Positions 17,082 through 27,060 of a stretch of DNA of 64,000 bases are shown in pieces. Each line of letters begins with the position of its first letter. Positions within the stretch are counted from its first letter, which is position 1. The translations under genes and the position numbers were made by a program. The notes beneath the pieces were generated by a model. That model worked only from the letters and a program-made list of their open reading frames with translations. It made no database searches and had not been told where the DNA came from. The stretch covers positions 1,641,138 to 1,705,137 of the forward strand of contig NZ_LR732707.1 of NCBI RefSeq assembly GCF_902506555.1. Reading direction: 5' to 3'. Source of the stretch: Sphingorhabdus sp. 109. GTDB taxonomy: Bacteria; Pseudomonadota; Alphaproteobacteria; Sphingomonadales; Sphingomonadaceae.

Positions 17082-17690
17082 TTGACTGTTTCCCCCAAGA
17101 GAAAAGCCAACCGCTTCCACGGACGCGTGGAAACCGAAGGCCAGCCCTGCGCGATTGACGGCTGCGCGGAATCCGGCGAATTTCGCGCGCCGCCCATCTA
17201 TGGCCGTGGCCGCAGTCACGATGGCCCCGGCGAATATCGCTGGCTCTGCCTCGACCATGTCCGCGAGTTCAATCAGGGCTATGACTATTTCGCCGGCATG
17301 GATTCCGAGGAGATTTTCGAAGCCCAGCATCCGGTCAGAGGATGGGATTCATCGCGCCGAATCTATGACGGCGGCGCCGGCGCGCAACCGGCCTGGGCCG
17401 ATTTCACCGATCCGCTGGATGCGATCGGCGCGCGCTTTGCCAGCCTCAAGACAGCCGCTAATAGACATGGACGTTCGATATCGAAAGCAGACCAGAATGC
17501 GCTCAGGACGCTAGGGCTTGGCGACAGTGACGCAAAATCCATTGTCCGCAGTGATATCCGCAGCGCCTATTCCGCGCTGGTGCGCAAATATCATCCCGAT
17601 CGCAACGGTGGCGACCGCAGCCACGAGAAACAGTTGGCAAAAGTGATCGAGGCCTATACGCAGCTTAAGGAATCACCGGATTTTAGATAG
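17082..17690 (+). CDS. J-domain co-chaperone with N-terminal CX4C/CX2H motif
   Basis: 202 residues. The C-terminal J domain (about 145-202) has the HPD motif at 171-173 (KYHPDRNGG), which stimulates DnaK ATPase. The N-terminus has C23-x4-C28 and C56-x2-H59, a possible zinc site, then FNQGYDYFAGMD. I chose the TTG at 17082 because ACGGAG precedes it by about 7 bases and the homologous part begins there; the frame is open upstream into the divergent bolA gene. It precedes cobS by about 50 bp. Substrate unknown. Confidence 0.82.
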   Translation: MTVSPKRKANRFHGRVETEGQPCAIDGCAESGEFRAPPIYGRGRSHDGPGEYRWLCLDHVREFNQGYDYFAGMDSEEIFEAQHPVRGWDSSRRIYDGGAGAQPAWADFTDPLDAIGARFASLKTAANRHGRSISKADQNALRTLGLGDSDAKSIVRSDIRSAYSALVRKYHPDRNGGDRSHEKQLAKVIEAYTQLKESPDFR

Positions 17691-17741
17691 TGGCTCGCCC
17701 TTTTCCCATTTCCTAGGGCGGCAAAGATTTTTCGAAGGACT

Positions 17742-18734
17742 ATGATGACCGACATACCCGATATCACCCCAGACGCCAGCGACGAAACCATATTGGCCGC
17801 GCCCGACATCACCGTCGATGCCCGCGAAGTGTTCGGTGTGGACGTGGATATGCAGGTTCCGGCGTTCAGTCTGAAGGACGAACGGGTTCCCGATCTCGAT
17901 CCGTCCTATGTGTTTGATCCGGAAACCACGATCGCGATCCTTGCCGGCTTCGCCTTCAATCGCCGGGTGATGGTGCAGGGCTATCACGGCACCGGAAAAT
18001 CGACCCATATCGAACAGGTCGCCGCACGGCTCAACTGGCCCTGCATCCGGATCAACCTCGACGCGCATATCAGCCGTATCGATCTGGTCGGTCGCGACGC
18101 GATTGTCCTGAAGGACGGCCAGCAGGTTACCGAATTCCGCGAAGGTCTTTTGCCCTGGGCGTTGCAGACGCCGACCGCCCTGGTGTTTGACGAATATGAC
18201 GCCGGTCGCCCGGATGTGATGTTCGTAATCCAGCGCATTCTGGAAGCGGAAGGCAAGCTGACCCTGCTCGACCAGAACAGGGTGATCCGGCCCGACCCCT
18301 ATTTCCGCCTGTTCGCCACCGCCAACACGGTCGGCCTCGGCGACACCAGCGGGCTGTATCATGGCACGCAGCAGATCAACCAGGGCCAGATGGACCGCTG
18401 GAATATCGTGGTGACGCTGAACTATCTGCCGGCCGAAACCGAATCCAAAGTGATCCTGTCGAAAGTGCCCGAAGCCGGTGACGAGACGGTGGAAAATATG
18501 ATCAAGGTTGCGGATCTGACCCGTCAGGGATTCATCAACGGCGATATTTCCACCGTGATGAGCCCGCGAACGGTGATCAGCTGGGCACAAAATGCCGCGA
18601 TTTTCAAAAATGTCGGCTTCGCCTTCCGCCTCTCCTTCCTCAACAAATGCGACGAAGCGGAGCGGATGCTGGTAGCGGAATATTATCAGCGGGTATTTGG
18701 TGAGGATCTGCCGGAAAGCGTGATGGGCGGTTAG
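17742..18734 (+). CDS. cobS: Cobaltochelatase subunit CobS (AAA+ ATPase)
   Basis: 330 residues. Walker [10 protein letters not shown] is at 80-88, Walker [14 protein letters not shown] with D150/E151, and the sensor region [11 protein letters not shown]. CobS with CobT and CobN inserts cobalt in the aerobic cobalamin pathway. CobN is not in the window, so the cofactor role here is inferred from the family. CobT lies 2.5 kb downstream, separated by a penicillin-binding protein gene. Confidence 0.93.
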   Translation: MMTDIPDITPDASDETILAAPDITVDAREVFGVDVDMQVPAFSLKDERVPDLDPSYVFDPETTIAILAGFAFNRRVMVQGYHGTGKSTHIEQVAARLNWPCIRINLDAHISRIDLVGRDAIVLKDGQQVTEFREGLLPWALQTPTALVFDEYDAGRPDVMFVIQRILEAEGKLTLLDQNRVIRPDPYFRLFATANTVGLGDTSGLYHGTQQINQGQMDRWNIVVTLNYLPAETESKVILSKVPEAGDETVENMIKVADLTRQGFINGDISTVMSPRTVISWAQNAAIFKNVGFAFRLSFLNKCDEAERMLVAEYYQRVFGEDLPESVMGG

Positions 18735-18823
18735 GCTGTCGACGCCGGCTTTACGGGTTCGATAAACGAGCTATATTCACGGGCGAGGAAGCCCATGAAC
18801 CGAGCTGAAAATTCGAATATCAA

Positions 18824-18952
18824 ATGGGAGTAGTTCGTAAGGCCATGCGAGAGGACCGCAGGATTCTAGCGGCCTTGGCGGAATTTGACAAGACCGGAAA
18901 ATACCCCGATCGGGTCGAAACCGAACTGAAACAGCAAAAGTCAAAAGAATGA
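18824..18952 (+). CDS. Possible 42-residue basic peptide
   Basis: In the roughly 290-bp gap between cobS and the PBP gene, an ATG opens a 42-codon frame starting MGVVRKAMREDRRILAALAE and ending QQKSKE. An inner ATG would give 35 residues. It is highly charged, has a plausible helix, and shows no signal or membrane segment. No clear ribosome binding site is seen. Existence as a gene is uncertain; the rest of the gap shows nothing. Confidence 0.3.
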   Translation: MGVVRKAMREDRRILAALAEFDKTGKYPDRVETELKQQKSKE

Positions 18953-19028
18953 TGTTCATCGGCGGGCAATCGCCGTTCGACTATTTCCGCTCGCATATGG
19001 CGTATTATTTTTGCAATACAGTAAATTG

Positions 19029-21140
19029 ATGCACGATCTTACCTCTTCTGATCCCGGACGCAAGCGCTGGTACTGGCCGTTTGTCCGGCGAAAGACCGCT
19101 GAATCCACTTACTACGAGCCCTATGGCGATGCCATCCCGCCACGCATTGAGGAACCGGTTGCGCCGCTCAAGAAGCCGCGCGGCAAATGGTGGTGGTTCA
19201 GCCGCGCGGTAGCGGCCGGGCTTTTGCTGTTCATCCTGCTCATTGCCTATCTCGCCATCACCGCGCCCCTGTCCAAATCGCTGCAACCGATTGCCCCGCC
19301 GCAAATCACGCTGCTGACATCGGACGGGCAGCCGTTCGCTCGCAACGGCGCGGTGGTCGATGATCCGGTCGAGGTGGCGAAACTGCCCGACCATGTGCGC
19401 GAAGCCTTCATGGCGATCGAGGACCGGCGTTTCTATTCGCACTGGGGCGTCGATCCGCGCGGCCTGGCACGGGCGCTGTGGAGCAATATCTCGGGCAGCG
19501 GCATGACCCAGGGCGGCAGCACGATCACCCAGCAGCTCGCCAAGACGACCTTCCTGACACCGGAACGCAGCCTCACCCGCAAGGCGCGGGAAATGCTGAT
19601 CGCCTTCTGGCTGGAGGCCTGGCTGACCAAGGACGAGATACTCGAGCGTTACCTGTCCAATGTCTATTTCGGTGACAATGTCTACGGCTTGCGCGCCGCT
19701 TCGCTGCATTATTATTATCGCCAGCCGGAAAATCTCAAGCTGGAGCAGGCGATCATGCTTGCCGGTCTGGTGCAGGCCCCGTCGCGCCTCGCCCCGACGC
19801 GCAATCCCGATCTGGCCGCCAAGCGGGCCAATCTGGTCAAGTCCGCAATGGTCAGCGCCGGCTATCTGAGCCAGCAGCAAGCCGATGGACTGGGCATCGC
19901 GAGACTGGACGTCCGGGCGAAAAACATCCTGCCCACGGGGACCTATTTTGCCGACTGGGCGATGCCGCAGGCCCGCGCTCTGACCGATCTGAGCTATGAA
20001 CGCCTTGCCCTGACCACGACGCTGGATGCCAGAATGCAGGAAATCGCCCGCCGGACGATTGCTCGCGCGCCGCTCGGCCAGGCGCAGGTCGCGCTGGTCG
20101 CGATGCGGCCCGACGGCGAAGTCGTGGCGATGATCGGCGGCAAGGATTATGCAAAATCCGCCTTCAACCGCGTTACCCAGGCGCAGCGGCAACCGGGTTC
20201 CACCTTCAAGCTGTTCGTCTGGCTGGCGGCCCTGCGCTCCGGCATGAGTCCGGATGCTATGGTCGACGACAGCCCGATTACGAAGGGTGGCTATCTGCCG
20301 AAAAATGCCGGCGAGAAATATCGCGGAGAAATAAGTCTGCAGGAAGCCTTTGCCCGTTCGAGCAATGTCGCGGCCGTACGGCTTTTTGGCCAGATCGGCG
20401 ACAAGGCGGTCATTCGGGAGGCCCGCAATCTCGGCGTCAAGTCCCCGCTGGCCGAGGATGATCCCAGCCTGGCGCTCGGCACATCGACGATGAATCTGAT
20501 GGAGTTGACCGCGGCTTATGCCGGCGTTGCCGGCAATCGCTGGCCGGTCGTTCCCTATGCCTTCAAGAAGGAAGAGCAGAGCTGGACCGAGTGGCTGTTC
20601 GACTGGCCCGGCCGCTATAACGCCAGGACCCATGCCGATATGGAAAAATTGCTGCGGGCGGCGGTCAATAATGGCACCGGACGGCGGGCAATGCTGACCA
20701 TCCCCAATTATGGCAAGACCGGCACTAGCCAGAATAATCGCGACGCACTGTTCGTCGGCTATGCCGGCGAAGGCGAGGACCGGCTGGTGGTGGGCGTGTG
20801 GATCGGCAATGATGACAATTCACCGCTGAAAGGGATCAGCGGCGGTAGCCTGCCGGCGCGCATCTGGAAGGATTTCATGCAGCAGGCCCTGCAGTCCAAA
20901 AAACCCGCCGGCAGCACCAAACCGCAGGACAAGCCGGATCCCGAAGGGCCGGTCACGCCGCTCGACCTGCCGGAGATCCCGGAAATTCCTGTAGAAATCG
21001 GCGATGCGGAGGTCCGGATAAACGGCGACAGCGGCGTCCGCGTGGGCACGGAAATAGGCGGTGTGCCGGTGGATTTGCGGATTGACGGCGAGGGTGTGGC
21101 GATCGAACGGCGCCAGGCGGAAACCCCGCCGGGACAGTAA
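19029..21140 (+). CDS. Class A penicillin-binding protein (PBP1 type)
   Basis: 703 residues from MHDLTSSDPG; a TTG 18 bp upstream is the alternative. A cytoplasmic tail and one membrane anchor (about 58-80) come first. Then the glycosyltransferase GT51 domain with catalytic Glu131 in EDRRFYSHWG and QGGSTITQQLAK, and the transpeptidase domain with STFK (S391, K394), SSN (444-446) and KTGT (563-566). All catalytic motifs are present, so it should polymerise and cross-link peptidoglycan. The C-terminal tail is Pro/acidic. It sits between cobS and cobT on the same strand. Confidence 0.94.
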   Translation: MHDLTSSDPGRKRWYWPFVRRKTAESTYYEPYGDAIPPRIEEPVAPLKKPRGKWWWFSRAVAAGLLLFILLIAYLAITAPLSKSLQPIAPPQITLLTSDGQPFARNGAVVDDPVEVAKLPDHVREAFMAIEDRRFYSHWGVDPRGLARALWSNISGSGMTQGGSTITQQLAKTTFLTPERSLTRKAREMLIAFWLEAWLTKDEILERYLSNVYFGDNVYGLRAASLHYYYRQPENLKLEQAIMLAGLVQAPSRLAPTRNPDLAAKRANLVKSAMVSAGYLSQQQADGLGIARLDVRAKNILPTGTYFADWAMPQARALTDLSYERLALTTTLDARMQEIARRTIARAPLGQAQVALVAMRPDGEVVAMIGGKDYAKSAFNRVTQAQRQPGSTFKLFVWLAALRSGMSPDAMVDDSPITKGGYLPKNAGEKYRGEISLQEAFARSSNVAAVRLFGQIGDKAVIREARNLGVKSPLAEDDPSLALGTSTMNLMELTAAYAGVAGNRWPVVPYAFKKEEQSWTEWLFDWPGRYNARTHADMEKLLRAAVNNGTGRRAMLTIPNYGKTGTSQNNRDALFVGYAGEGEDRLVVGVWIGNDDNSPLKGISGGSLPARIWKDFMQQALQSKKPAGSTKPQDKPDPEGPVTPLDLPEIPEIPVEIGDAEVRINGDSGVRVGTEIGGVPVDLRIDGEGVAIERRQAETPPGQ

Positions 21141-21227
21141 ACCCGCGCGGGGGATCCCGCCTAACAAAAAAGCAGGAAATTAGGCCTTTGATTCCCCTCG
21201 CCTTTCCGCCTAAAGCTGTTCGCTTCT

Positions 21228-23051
21228 ATGGCTGACCGTTCCAAACTTGATGATCTCAAAGACGTGCTGGGCGGTGCTGCGCGCGCAATCGCCCGCGAGC
21301 CCGATCTGGAGCTGGCCTATACCGCCGAAGCGCCTTCGCAGGCCGGCCATCATCTCAAGGTGCCAATGCCCGCGCGCGATCTGCCACCGGCGCAAGTCGC
21401 GGAAGCGCGGGGCTTTGCCGACAGTTTCTCGCTGAAATTACGGCATCATGACGAAGCGACCCATCGCAGGAATGCGCCGCAGGAAGCCTTGGCGCGCGCC
21501 TGTTTTGACGCGCTCGAACAGGTCCGCACCGACGCGCTGGGCTCCCGCAACATGTCGGGTGCCAAGGACAATCTGAATGCGGCGCTGGAAATGCGCATGC
21601 GCTCCGACCCGATCGCGCGGGCACAGAATCGCGACGAGGTTCCGATTTCCACGGCCCTCGCCCTGCTGGCGCGGGAGAAGCTGACCGGACAGGCGCCACC
21701 GCAAGGCACCCTCAAAGGCCTCGACATGCTGCGCGAGTGGATCGAGGAAAGCGCCGGTGCCGATCTCGACGGCCTCAACCTGACGCTCGACGACCAGAGC
21801 AGTTTCGCAAAATTGTCGACACAGTTGCTACAGCATCTCGACCTGATCAAGAGCGACGAGCAATCCGAAGCCGACGACAACGACGACGAGGATAGTGACG
21901 AAGACAGCGACGACAGCCAGGATGACGGTGCCGACGAGGAAGCCACCGGCGATCAGGGCGAGTCCGAAATGCGCTCCGAACCATCGGACGACGACAGCCA
22001 GGATGGCGAAAGCGATCAGAATGCCGAGGAACTGGAAGAAGGCGCCGAAGAGGAAATGGGAGACGCCGGCGACGATGGCATGATGCCGGTCCGTCCCAAC
22101 CGGGCGATGTCCGACCTGCCTCCTGGATTCAACTATGCGCCGTGGACCGAAAAATATGACGAAGTGGTCAGCGCCACCGAGCTTTGCGACGAAGAGGAAC
22201 TGACTCGGCTGCGCGCCTTCCTCGACCAGCAGCTGACCAATTTGCAGGGCGCGGTGACGAAACTCGCCAACCGCCTGCAACGCCGCCTGATGGCACAACA
22301 GAACCGCAGCTGGGATTTTGATCAGGAAGAGGGCATGCTCGACGCTGCCCGCCTCGCTCGCGTGGTCAGCAATCCCTCGCACAGCCTGTCCTACAAGATC
22401 GAGCGCGAGACCGATTTCCGCGACACGGTGGTGACCCTGCTGATCGACAACAGCGGTTCGATGCGCGGCCGGCCGATTTCTATTGCTGCCATCTCTGCCG
22501 ATATCATGGCGCGCACTCTGGAGCGTTGCGGCGTCAAGACCGAAATCCTTGGCTTCACCACCCGCGCCTGGAAAGGCGGCCAGACCCGCGAGGACTGGCT
22601 GGCTGCGAATCGCCCGGCCAACCCCGGACGGCTCAACGACCTGCGCCATATCGTCTACAAGAAAGCCGACGAACCCTGGCGCCATGCCAAGAAAAATCTC
22701 GGGCTGATGATGCGCGAAGGGCTGCTCAAGGAAAATATCGACGGCGAGGCCCTGCTCTGGGCGCACAGTCGGCTGATCGCTCGCCCCGAAGAACGCCGTA
22801 TATTGATGGTGATCTCCGATGGCGCGCCGGTCGACGACAGCACATTGTCGGTCAACCATGGCGCCTATCTGGAAAATCACCTCCGCAAGGTGATCGAATG
22901 GATCGAAAGCCGCTCGCCGGTGCAGCTGGTCGCCATCGGCATCGGCCATGACGTGACCCGCTATTACAAGAAAGCCGTGACGATCATGGATGCCGAGCAA
23001 CTGGGCGGAACCATGGTCGAGCAGCTGGCCGGTCTCTTTGACGAGGATTGA
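21228..23051 (+). CDS. cobT: Cobaltochelatase subunit CobT
   Basis: 607 residues. An N-terminal helical part is followed by a highly acidic Asp/Glu/Ser stretch (about 208-285) and a C-terminal von Willebrand A domain with the MIDAS motif DNSGSMRG at Asp407. This architecture is diagnostic of CobT, partner of the AAA+ subunit CobS. The nitroreductase gene follows after 4 bp. As with cobS, whether it serves B12 synthesis or another metal/ATPase role cannot be told without cobN. Confidence 0.93.
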   Translation: MADRSKLDDLKDVLGGAARAIAREPDLELAYTAEAPSQAGHHLKVPMPARDLPPAQVAEARGFADSFSLKLRHHDEATHRRNAPQEALARACFDALEQVRTDALGSRNMSGAKDNLNAALEMRMRSDPIARAQNRDEVPISTALALLAREKLTGQAPPQGTLKGLDMLREWIEESAGADLDGLNLTLDDQSSFAKLSTQLLQHLDLIKSDEQSEADDNDDEDSDEDSDDSQDDGADEEATGDQGESEMRSEPSDDDSQDGESDQNAEELEEGAEEEMGDAGDDGMMPVRPNRAMSDLPPGFNYAPWTEKYDEVVSATELCDEEELTRLRAFLDQQLTNLQGAVTKLANRLQRRLMAQQNRSWDFDQEEGMLDAARLARVVSNPSHSLSYKIERETDFRDTVVTLLIDNSGSMRGRPISIAAISADIMARTLERCGVKTEILGFTTRAWKGGQTREDWLAANRPANPGRLNDLRHIVYKKADEPWRHAKKNLGLMMREGLLKENIDGEALLWAHSRLIARPEERRILMVISDGAPVDDSTLSVNHGAYLENHLRKVIEWIESRSPVQLVAIGIGHDVTRYYKKAVTIMDAEQLGGTMVEQLAGLFDED

Positions 23052-23055
23052 TTGA

Positions 23056-23727
23056 ATGAACGTAACCGAAGCCGTCACCTCCCGCCGGTCCGTCCGCCAG
23101 TTTCTCGACAAGCCGGTTGACCAGTCGACGCTCGAACGCGTTCTTGAAACCGCCCAGCGCGCTCCTTCCGGCGGCAATACCCAGCCGTGGAGCGCGGTTG
23201 TCGTTGGCGGCGATGCGCTCAAGGACATTACCGCCAAGATCAAGGCAAAGGCCGCGGCCGCGCCGATGGGCGAAGGCATGGAATATGACATTTACCCCAA
23301 GGATCTAGACGGCCGCTACGAAGAACAGCGCCGCGCGGTCGGCAAGGGGATGTTCGATGCGGTCGGTCTGGAACGGGGCGACACCGCCGGACGGGTCGCA
23401 CAGATGGCAAAAAACTGGGACAGTTTCGGCGCACCGGTGCAATTGTTCACCTATACCAGAAAATATATGGGCCCACCGCAATGGTCGGACATGGGCATGT
23501 GGCTGCAGACCGTCATGCTGTTGCTGCGCGAGCAGGGACTCGACAGTTGCCCGCAGGAAATCTGGGCGATGTACGGTACCTATATGCGCGAATTGCTCGG
23601 CATCGATGACGAGCACATCTTCTTTTGCGGCATGGCGATCGGCTATCGCGATCCCGATGCACCGATCAACACGTTCGATGTGCCCCGGATCCCGATCGGC
23701 GACGCCATAGAGTTTCGCGGCTTTTAA
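23056..23727 (+). CDS. Nitroreductase family flavoprotein
   Basis: 223 residues. It begins MNVTEAVTSRRSVRQFLDKP, with RAPSGGNTQPWSAVVV as the FMN-binding block and CPQEIWAMYG and FFCGMAIGYRDPDAP at the C-terminus. Members reduce nitro compounds, quinones or flavins with NAD(P)H. It is 4 bp downstream of cobT. A role in B12-related flavin chemistry (compare BluB, same fold) is only a thought: it lacks the clear BluB context. Confidence 0.88.
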   Translation: MNVTEAVTSRRSVRQFLDKPVDQSTLERVLETAQRAPSGGNTQPWSAVVVGGDALKDITAKIKAKAAAAPMGEGMEYDIYPKDLDGRYEEQRRAVGKGMFDAVGLERGDTAGRVAQMAKNWDSFGAPVQLFTYTRKYMGPPQWSDMGMWLQTVMLLLREQGLDSCPQEIWAMYGTYMRELLGIDDEHIFFCGMAIGYRDPDAPINTFDVPRIPIGDAIEFRGF

Positions 23728-23779
23728 CCAGTCTCGACGGCGGTTTTCCGCGATTGCCACGGGTAAAATAACCCTGCTT

Positions 23780-23795
23780 TGTGACGATGGTCACT
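23780..23795 (+). promoter_or_regulatory. cAMP-CRP-type binding site
   Basis: TGTGACGATGGTCACT matches the CRP consensus TGTGA-N6-TCACA at 9 of 10 defined bases. It lies about 160 bp upstream of the CHAT gene that heads the operon containing an adenylate cyclase. The regulator itself is outside the window. Identified by eye against the enterobacterial consensus. Confidence 0.55.
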
Positions 23796-23940
23796 TAATT
23801 TCGCCACGATGTCGATATTCTCCAATCCAAGACTCGGATTTTGAAGCTAACTAGTGTAGTTATAACAATATTCTGGGTCGCGATTTATATTGTCAAAGTC
23901 TGAGGGGGCTTTGCAATACACAAAATTGTGGGAGAATATC

Positions 23941-26900
23941 GTGCACCGGACGAGGATCGGCACAATAATATCGACGATGGGCTTGCTCGCAAGTCCAGCG
24001 CCCGCGCTTGCGCAAGGCACTCCGGTGTCCATGCGCGACAGTTTTCCGATCGGAAGCAGCGAGGGCATTCTGTGCCAAGTGCAGGATCGCAGCATCGAAA
24101 GCAAAGCGAAAGCGGATATGTTCGACCGCAGCTGGGCTGTGGTCTGTCGCGATTCGGCAAGACCGGTCGGCTTTGTCTATTCGTCCCGATCGACCGAACA
24201 GGATTTACTGGCCCGGATCGCGCCCCATCGCAGCGAACCGGTGACCTGCCTTGATAACCAGTCACAGGCAGTGGTCGACGGTTTTCGCCACAGGGAATGC
24301 CGTCTGGCCGCAGAACCGGTCGCCTATTCGCTGATGCTCGGCGAACAAGATGGTACGACCTATGTCGCGGAGGGACTGGCGGCCTATGACAGTGCCACCT
24401 TGCTCGCGCTCAAGTCGATATTGAACGACTCCATCGTCGAGGGCAAAATCGACGTCGCGTCGACATCGATCGAGGACCCCTTTGCCTTTGCCCGTGTGCA
24501 GGCTGCAACGCTCAAACCCTTTCAGGCGCTCTCGGAAGGCTATCGCAGAAATCTCAGCGGCGACTATGCGGAGGCCGCGGCCTTTTTCGAAACGCTGCAG
24601 CAGCGCACTTCCGGCATGGAAGGGGAAGATATCAATCCCCGCGAATATCTGATCAACCGGGCGTTGCAAAAATCCAATCTGGGGGAATTTGGCGAAGCAA
24701 AAAATCTGTTCGAGCAAGCCGACGCAATCGGCGACAGCGACCCGATAACCGAGCGTCTTCAACGCAATTTCGAGACCATTGACCTGCTCAACCAGGGTCG
24801 CTTCGACGCAGCGATCACGCGAATCAATACCCCGCTCGAAACCACCAGGGCGGAACAAGCTGCATTGGCCGAACGGCTCGAGATAACCGTTCCGGTTTCC
24901 TCCCGCATCAACGGCAGCGCGCAGACCCGCAGCCTGCTCGGTTTTGTTGACGAAACCAGACTGAGCCCGCAGGAGCGCGCCGAGATTATCGATGCTCAGG
25001 CCTTGCAGCTGCTAGGCACGGCACAGCGTTTGAACGGCGAATCCGACGCCGCCCGGACATCCTTCATCTCGGCTTATAACCGCGCCATTGCCGTGCGCGA
25101 CGGACGAGTGACATCGATCACCCGCCTGAGGGCCCAGACACTGGCAGAATTGTCGCTGATTGCGGAAGCCGACGGTAACATCGGTCAGGCGCGGGACTAT
25201 TTGCGCGACGGCCTCGATTTGCTCAGCGTCCAATATCCCGAAACGCGGGCAGTCAATGCCGCCAAGGCGCGTCTTGCGGCCTTCCTGTTGCGCAACGACA
25301 GTGAATCCGAAGCCCGCACTTTATATGAGGAAGTGGTCGACAGCTCGCTCGGCAAGCAGAGAGCGATTACCGGCATGTCGAACCAGCTTGCCCCCTATTT
25401 CGCGCTCCTGGCCAAAGACGGGGCAGCAACCGATCAGTTTTTCAAAGCCTCGCAGATACTGGTTCGCCCCGGTGTCGCCGAAACCCAGGCGGTCCTGTCG
25501 CGCGAGCTCAGCGGCGGCACCGATGAAGCGGCGCGGCTGTTCCGCCAATCCACCAATCTGACCCGCAGCATCGAAAAACTGCGCATTCGCTTCTCGGCGC
25601 TGGGCCGGGTCGAACAGACAGCGCAGATCCGCGCACAACGCGCGACGCTCGCGGACGAAATCGAGGCACTGGAACGCAACCAGCAACTGACACAGGTCCG
25701 GCTTTCGGAATTTCCGCAATATCGGGCGATATCCGACCGTTTTCTCAGTCTCGATGATCTGCGCGCGACCATGCAGCCGTCCGAGTCCTATATGCGCATG
25801 TCGATAATCGGTGGCGATATATTCATGTTCTACGCCGATCAGTCGGCGGCAGAAATCTACCCGGTGGCGCTCGACGACGCCGCGCTTGGCGCAAAGGTCG
25901 ACACGATCCGCGATTCCATCTCGGTGCTGGAAAATGGCCAATATGTAACCTATCCGTTCGACATTGAAACAGCGCGGAGCCTGTTTGTCGATCTGTTCGG
26001 ACCGGTCGCAGACCGGCTTGCCGGGAAGACCCATCTGATTTTCGAACCCGATGGCGCGATGCTTCGGCTGCCGATCAATTTGCTGGTCGCCGACGATGCG
26101 TCGGTTGAGACCTATCTTGCCAGAACCGAAACGATTGATGGCGACCCCTTTGATTTTGCCGGGGTCAAATGGCTCGGCAAGGGACTTGATATCAGCACCG
26201 CCGTATCCGCGCGGGCCTTTGCCGATGCGCGCAAGGCACCGCAATCCGATGCCGGGCGTCAATATCTCGGCATGGGCCGGAACGAACCGGTGCTGGCCAA
26301 TACCAAGGTAGCCAGCGTCCGCGGCGCGGCGCCGAATGGCAGTGCCCAGTGCCAATGGCCCCTCGGCCAGTGGAACAGCCCGATTTCCGATCGCGAGCTG
26401 AAAATGGCCCGGACCCTCATCGGCACAGATAGCTCCGCGCTGCTGACCGGTGCGGCGTTCACCGACAATGCCATCCTGTCGAACGAGAATATCAGCGACT
26501 ATCGTATCCTGCATTTTGCCACCCATGGCCTGGTCACCCCGCCCAGCCCGTCCTGCCCGGCCAAACCTGCGCTGCTTACGTCCTTTGGTGAAGGGGAATC
26601 GGATGGTCTGCTTGCGTTTGACGAAATTTTCGATCTGAAACTGGACGCCGATGTGATCATTCTTTCGGCTTGTGACACGGCCGGGAAAGCCAGTATCGCG
26701 GCAACCCGGGAAGCCGGTATCAGCAGCGGTGGCGGTACAGCTCTCGACGGTCTGGTACGCTCCTTCATCGGCGCCGGCGGCCGTTCCGTTCTCGCCAGCC
26801 ACTGGCCAGCCCCGGATGATTTCCGGGCAACGGAACGGCTGATAAACGGCCTGTTCAGCGATGGCCGCGGCCGCTCGATCACCGAAGCCCTGCGACTGTC

Positions 26901-27060
26901 CCAGACGGAACTGATGGATGATCCCGTCACATCCCATCCTTTCTATTGGGCCGGTTTTGCGCTGATCGGCGATGGCGCCCGGCTGTTCCTGCCCGGGGAG
27001 AACAATGCATCTGTCAGCCTTGAAATATCACCAGCCCCCGCGAGAACGGCGCTCAAATAG
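23941..27060 (+). CDS. Secreted TPR-CHAT domain protein
   Basis: 1,039 residues from the GTG at 23941, which has GGGAG about 6 bases upstream; a TTG 51 bp earlier is less likely because a signal peptide (IGTIISTMGLLASPAPALAQ) directly follows the GTG. The middle (about 180-560) is helical and TPR-like. The C-terminal CHAT domain holds HFATHG with His862 and IILSACDTAG with Cys911, the caspase-like dyad, so catalysis looks possible. Its TAG overlaps the GTG of the cyclase gene by one base. A role in processing or sensing the co-encoded exoprotein is inference. Confidence 0.85.
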   Translation: MHRTRIGTIISTMGLLASPAPALAQGTPVSMRDSFPIGSSEGILCQVQDRSIESKAKADMFDRSWAVVCRDSARPVGFVYSSRSTEQDLLARIAPHRSEPVTCLDNQSQAVVDGFRHRECRLAAEPVAYSLMLGEQDGTTYVAEGLAAYDSATLLALKSILNDSIVEGKIDVASTSIEDPFAFARVQAATLKPFQALSEGYRRNLSGDYAEAAAFFETLQQRTSGMEGEDINPREYLINRALQKSNLGEFGEAKNLFEQADAIGDSDPITERLQRNFETIDLLNQGRFDAAITRINTPLETTRAEQAALAERLEITVPVSSRINGSAQTRSLLGFVDETRLSPQERAEIIDAQALQLLGTAQRLNGESDAARTSFISAYNRAIAVRDGRVTSITRLRAQTLAELSLIAEADGNIGQARDYLRDGLDLLSVQYPETRAVNAAKARLAAFLLRNDSESEARTLYEEVVDSSLGKQRAITGMSNQLAPYFALLAKDGAATDQFFKASQILVRPGVAETQAVLSRELSGGTDEAARLFRQSTNLTRSIEKLRIRFSALGRVEQTAQIRAQRATLADEIEALERNQQLTQVRLSEFPQYRAISDRFLSLDDLRATMQPSESYMRMSIIGGDIFMFYADQSAAEIYPVALDDAALGAKVDTIRDSISVLENGQYVTYPFDIETARSLFVDLFGPVADRLAGKTHLIFEPDGAMLRLPINLLVADDASVETYLARTETIDGDPFDFAGVKWLGKGLDISTAVSARAFADARKAPQSDAGRQYLGMGRNEPVLANTKVASVRGAAPNGSAQCQWPLGQWNSPISDRELKMARTLIGTDSSALLTGAAFTDNAILSNENISDYRILHFATHGLVTPPSPSCPAKPALLTSFGEGESDGLLAFDEIFDLKLDADVIILSACDTAGKASIAATREAGISSGGGTALDGLVRSFIGAGGRSVLASHWPAPDDFRATERLINGLFSDGRGRSITEALRLSQTELMDDPVTSHPFYWAGFALIGDGARLFLPGENNASVSLEISPAPARTALK

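Noticed and set aside
17690-17742. Cobalamin riboswitch before cobS
   Set aside because: The gap is only about 50 bp, too short for the structure, and no B12-box-like sequence is seen.
21828-23291. 487-codon minus frame opposite cobT and the nitroreductase start
   Set aside because: It crosses two clear genes, and its composition mirrors the acidic CobT repeat.
23890-23940. TTG start 51 bp upstream for the CHAT protein
   Set aside because: It would place 17 polar residues before the signal peptide and lacks a ribosome site, whereas the GTG at 23941 has GGGAG.
25321-26937. 538-codon open frame on the minus strand opposite the CHAT gene
   Set aside because: The plus frame has a signal peptide, a CHAT domain and coupled neighbours; the minus frame has no recognisable domain and reads as a high-GC shadow.
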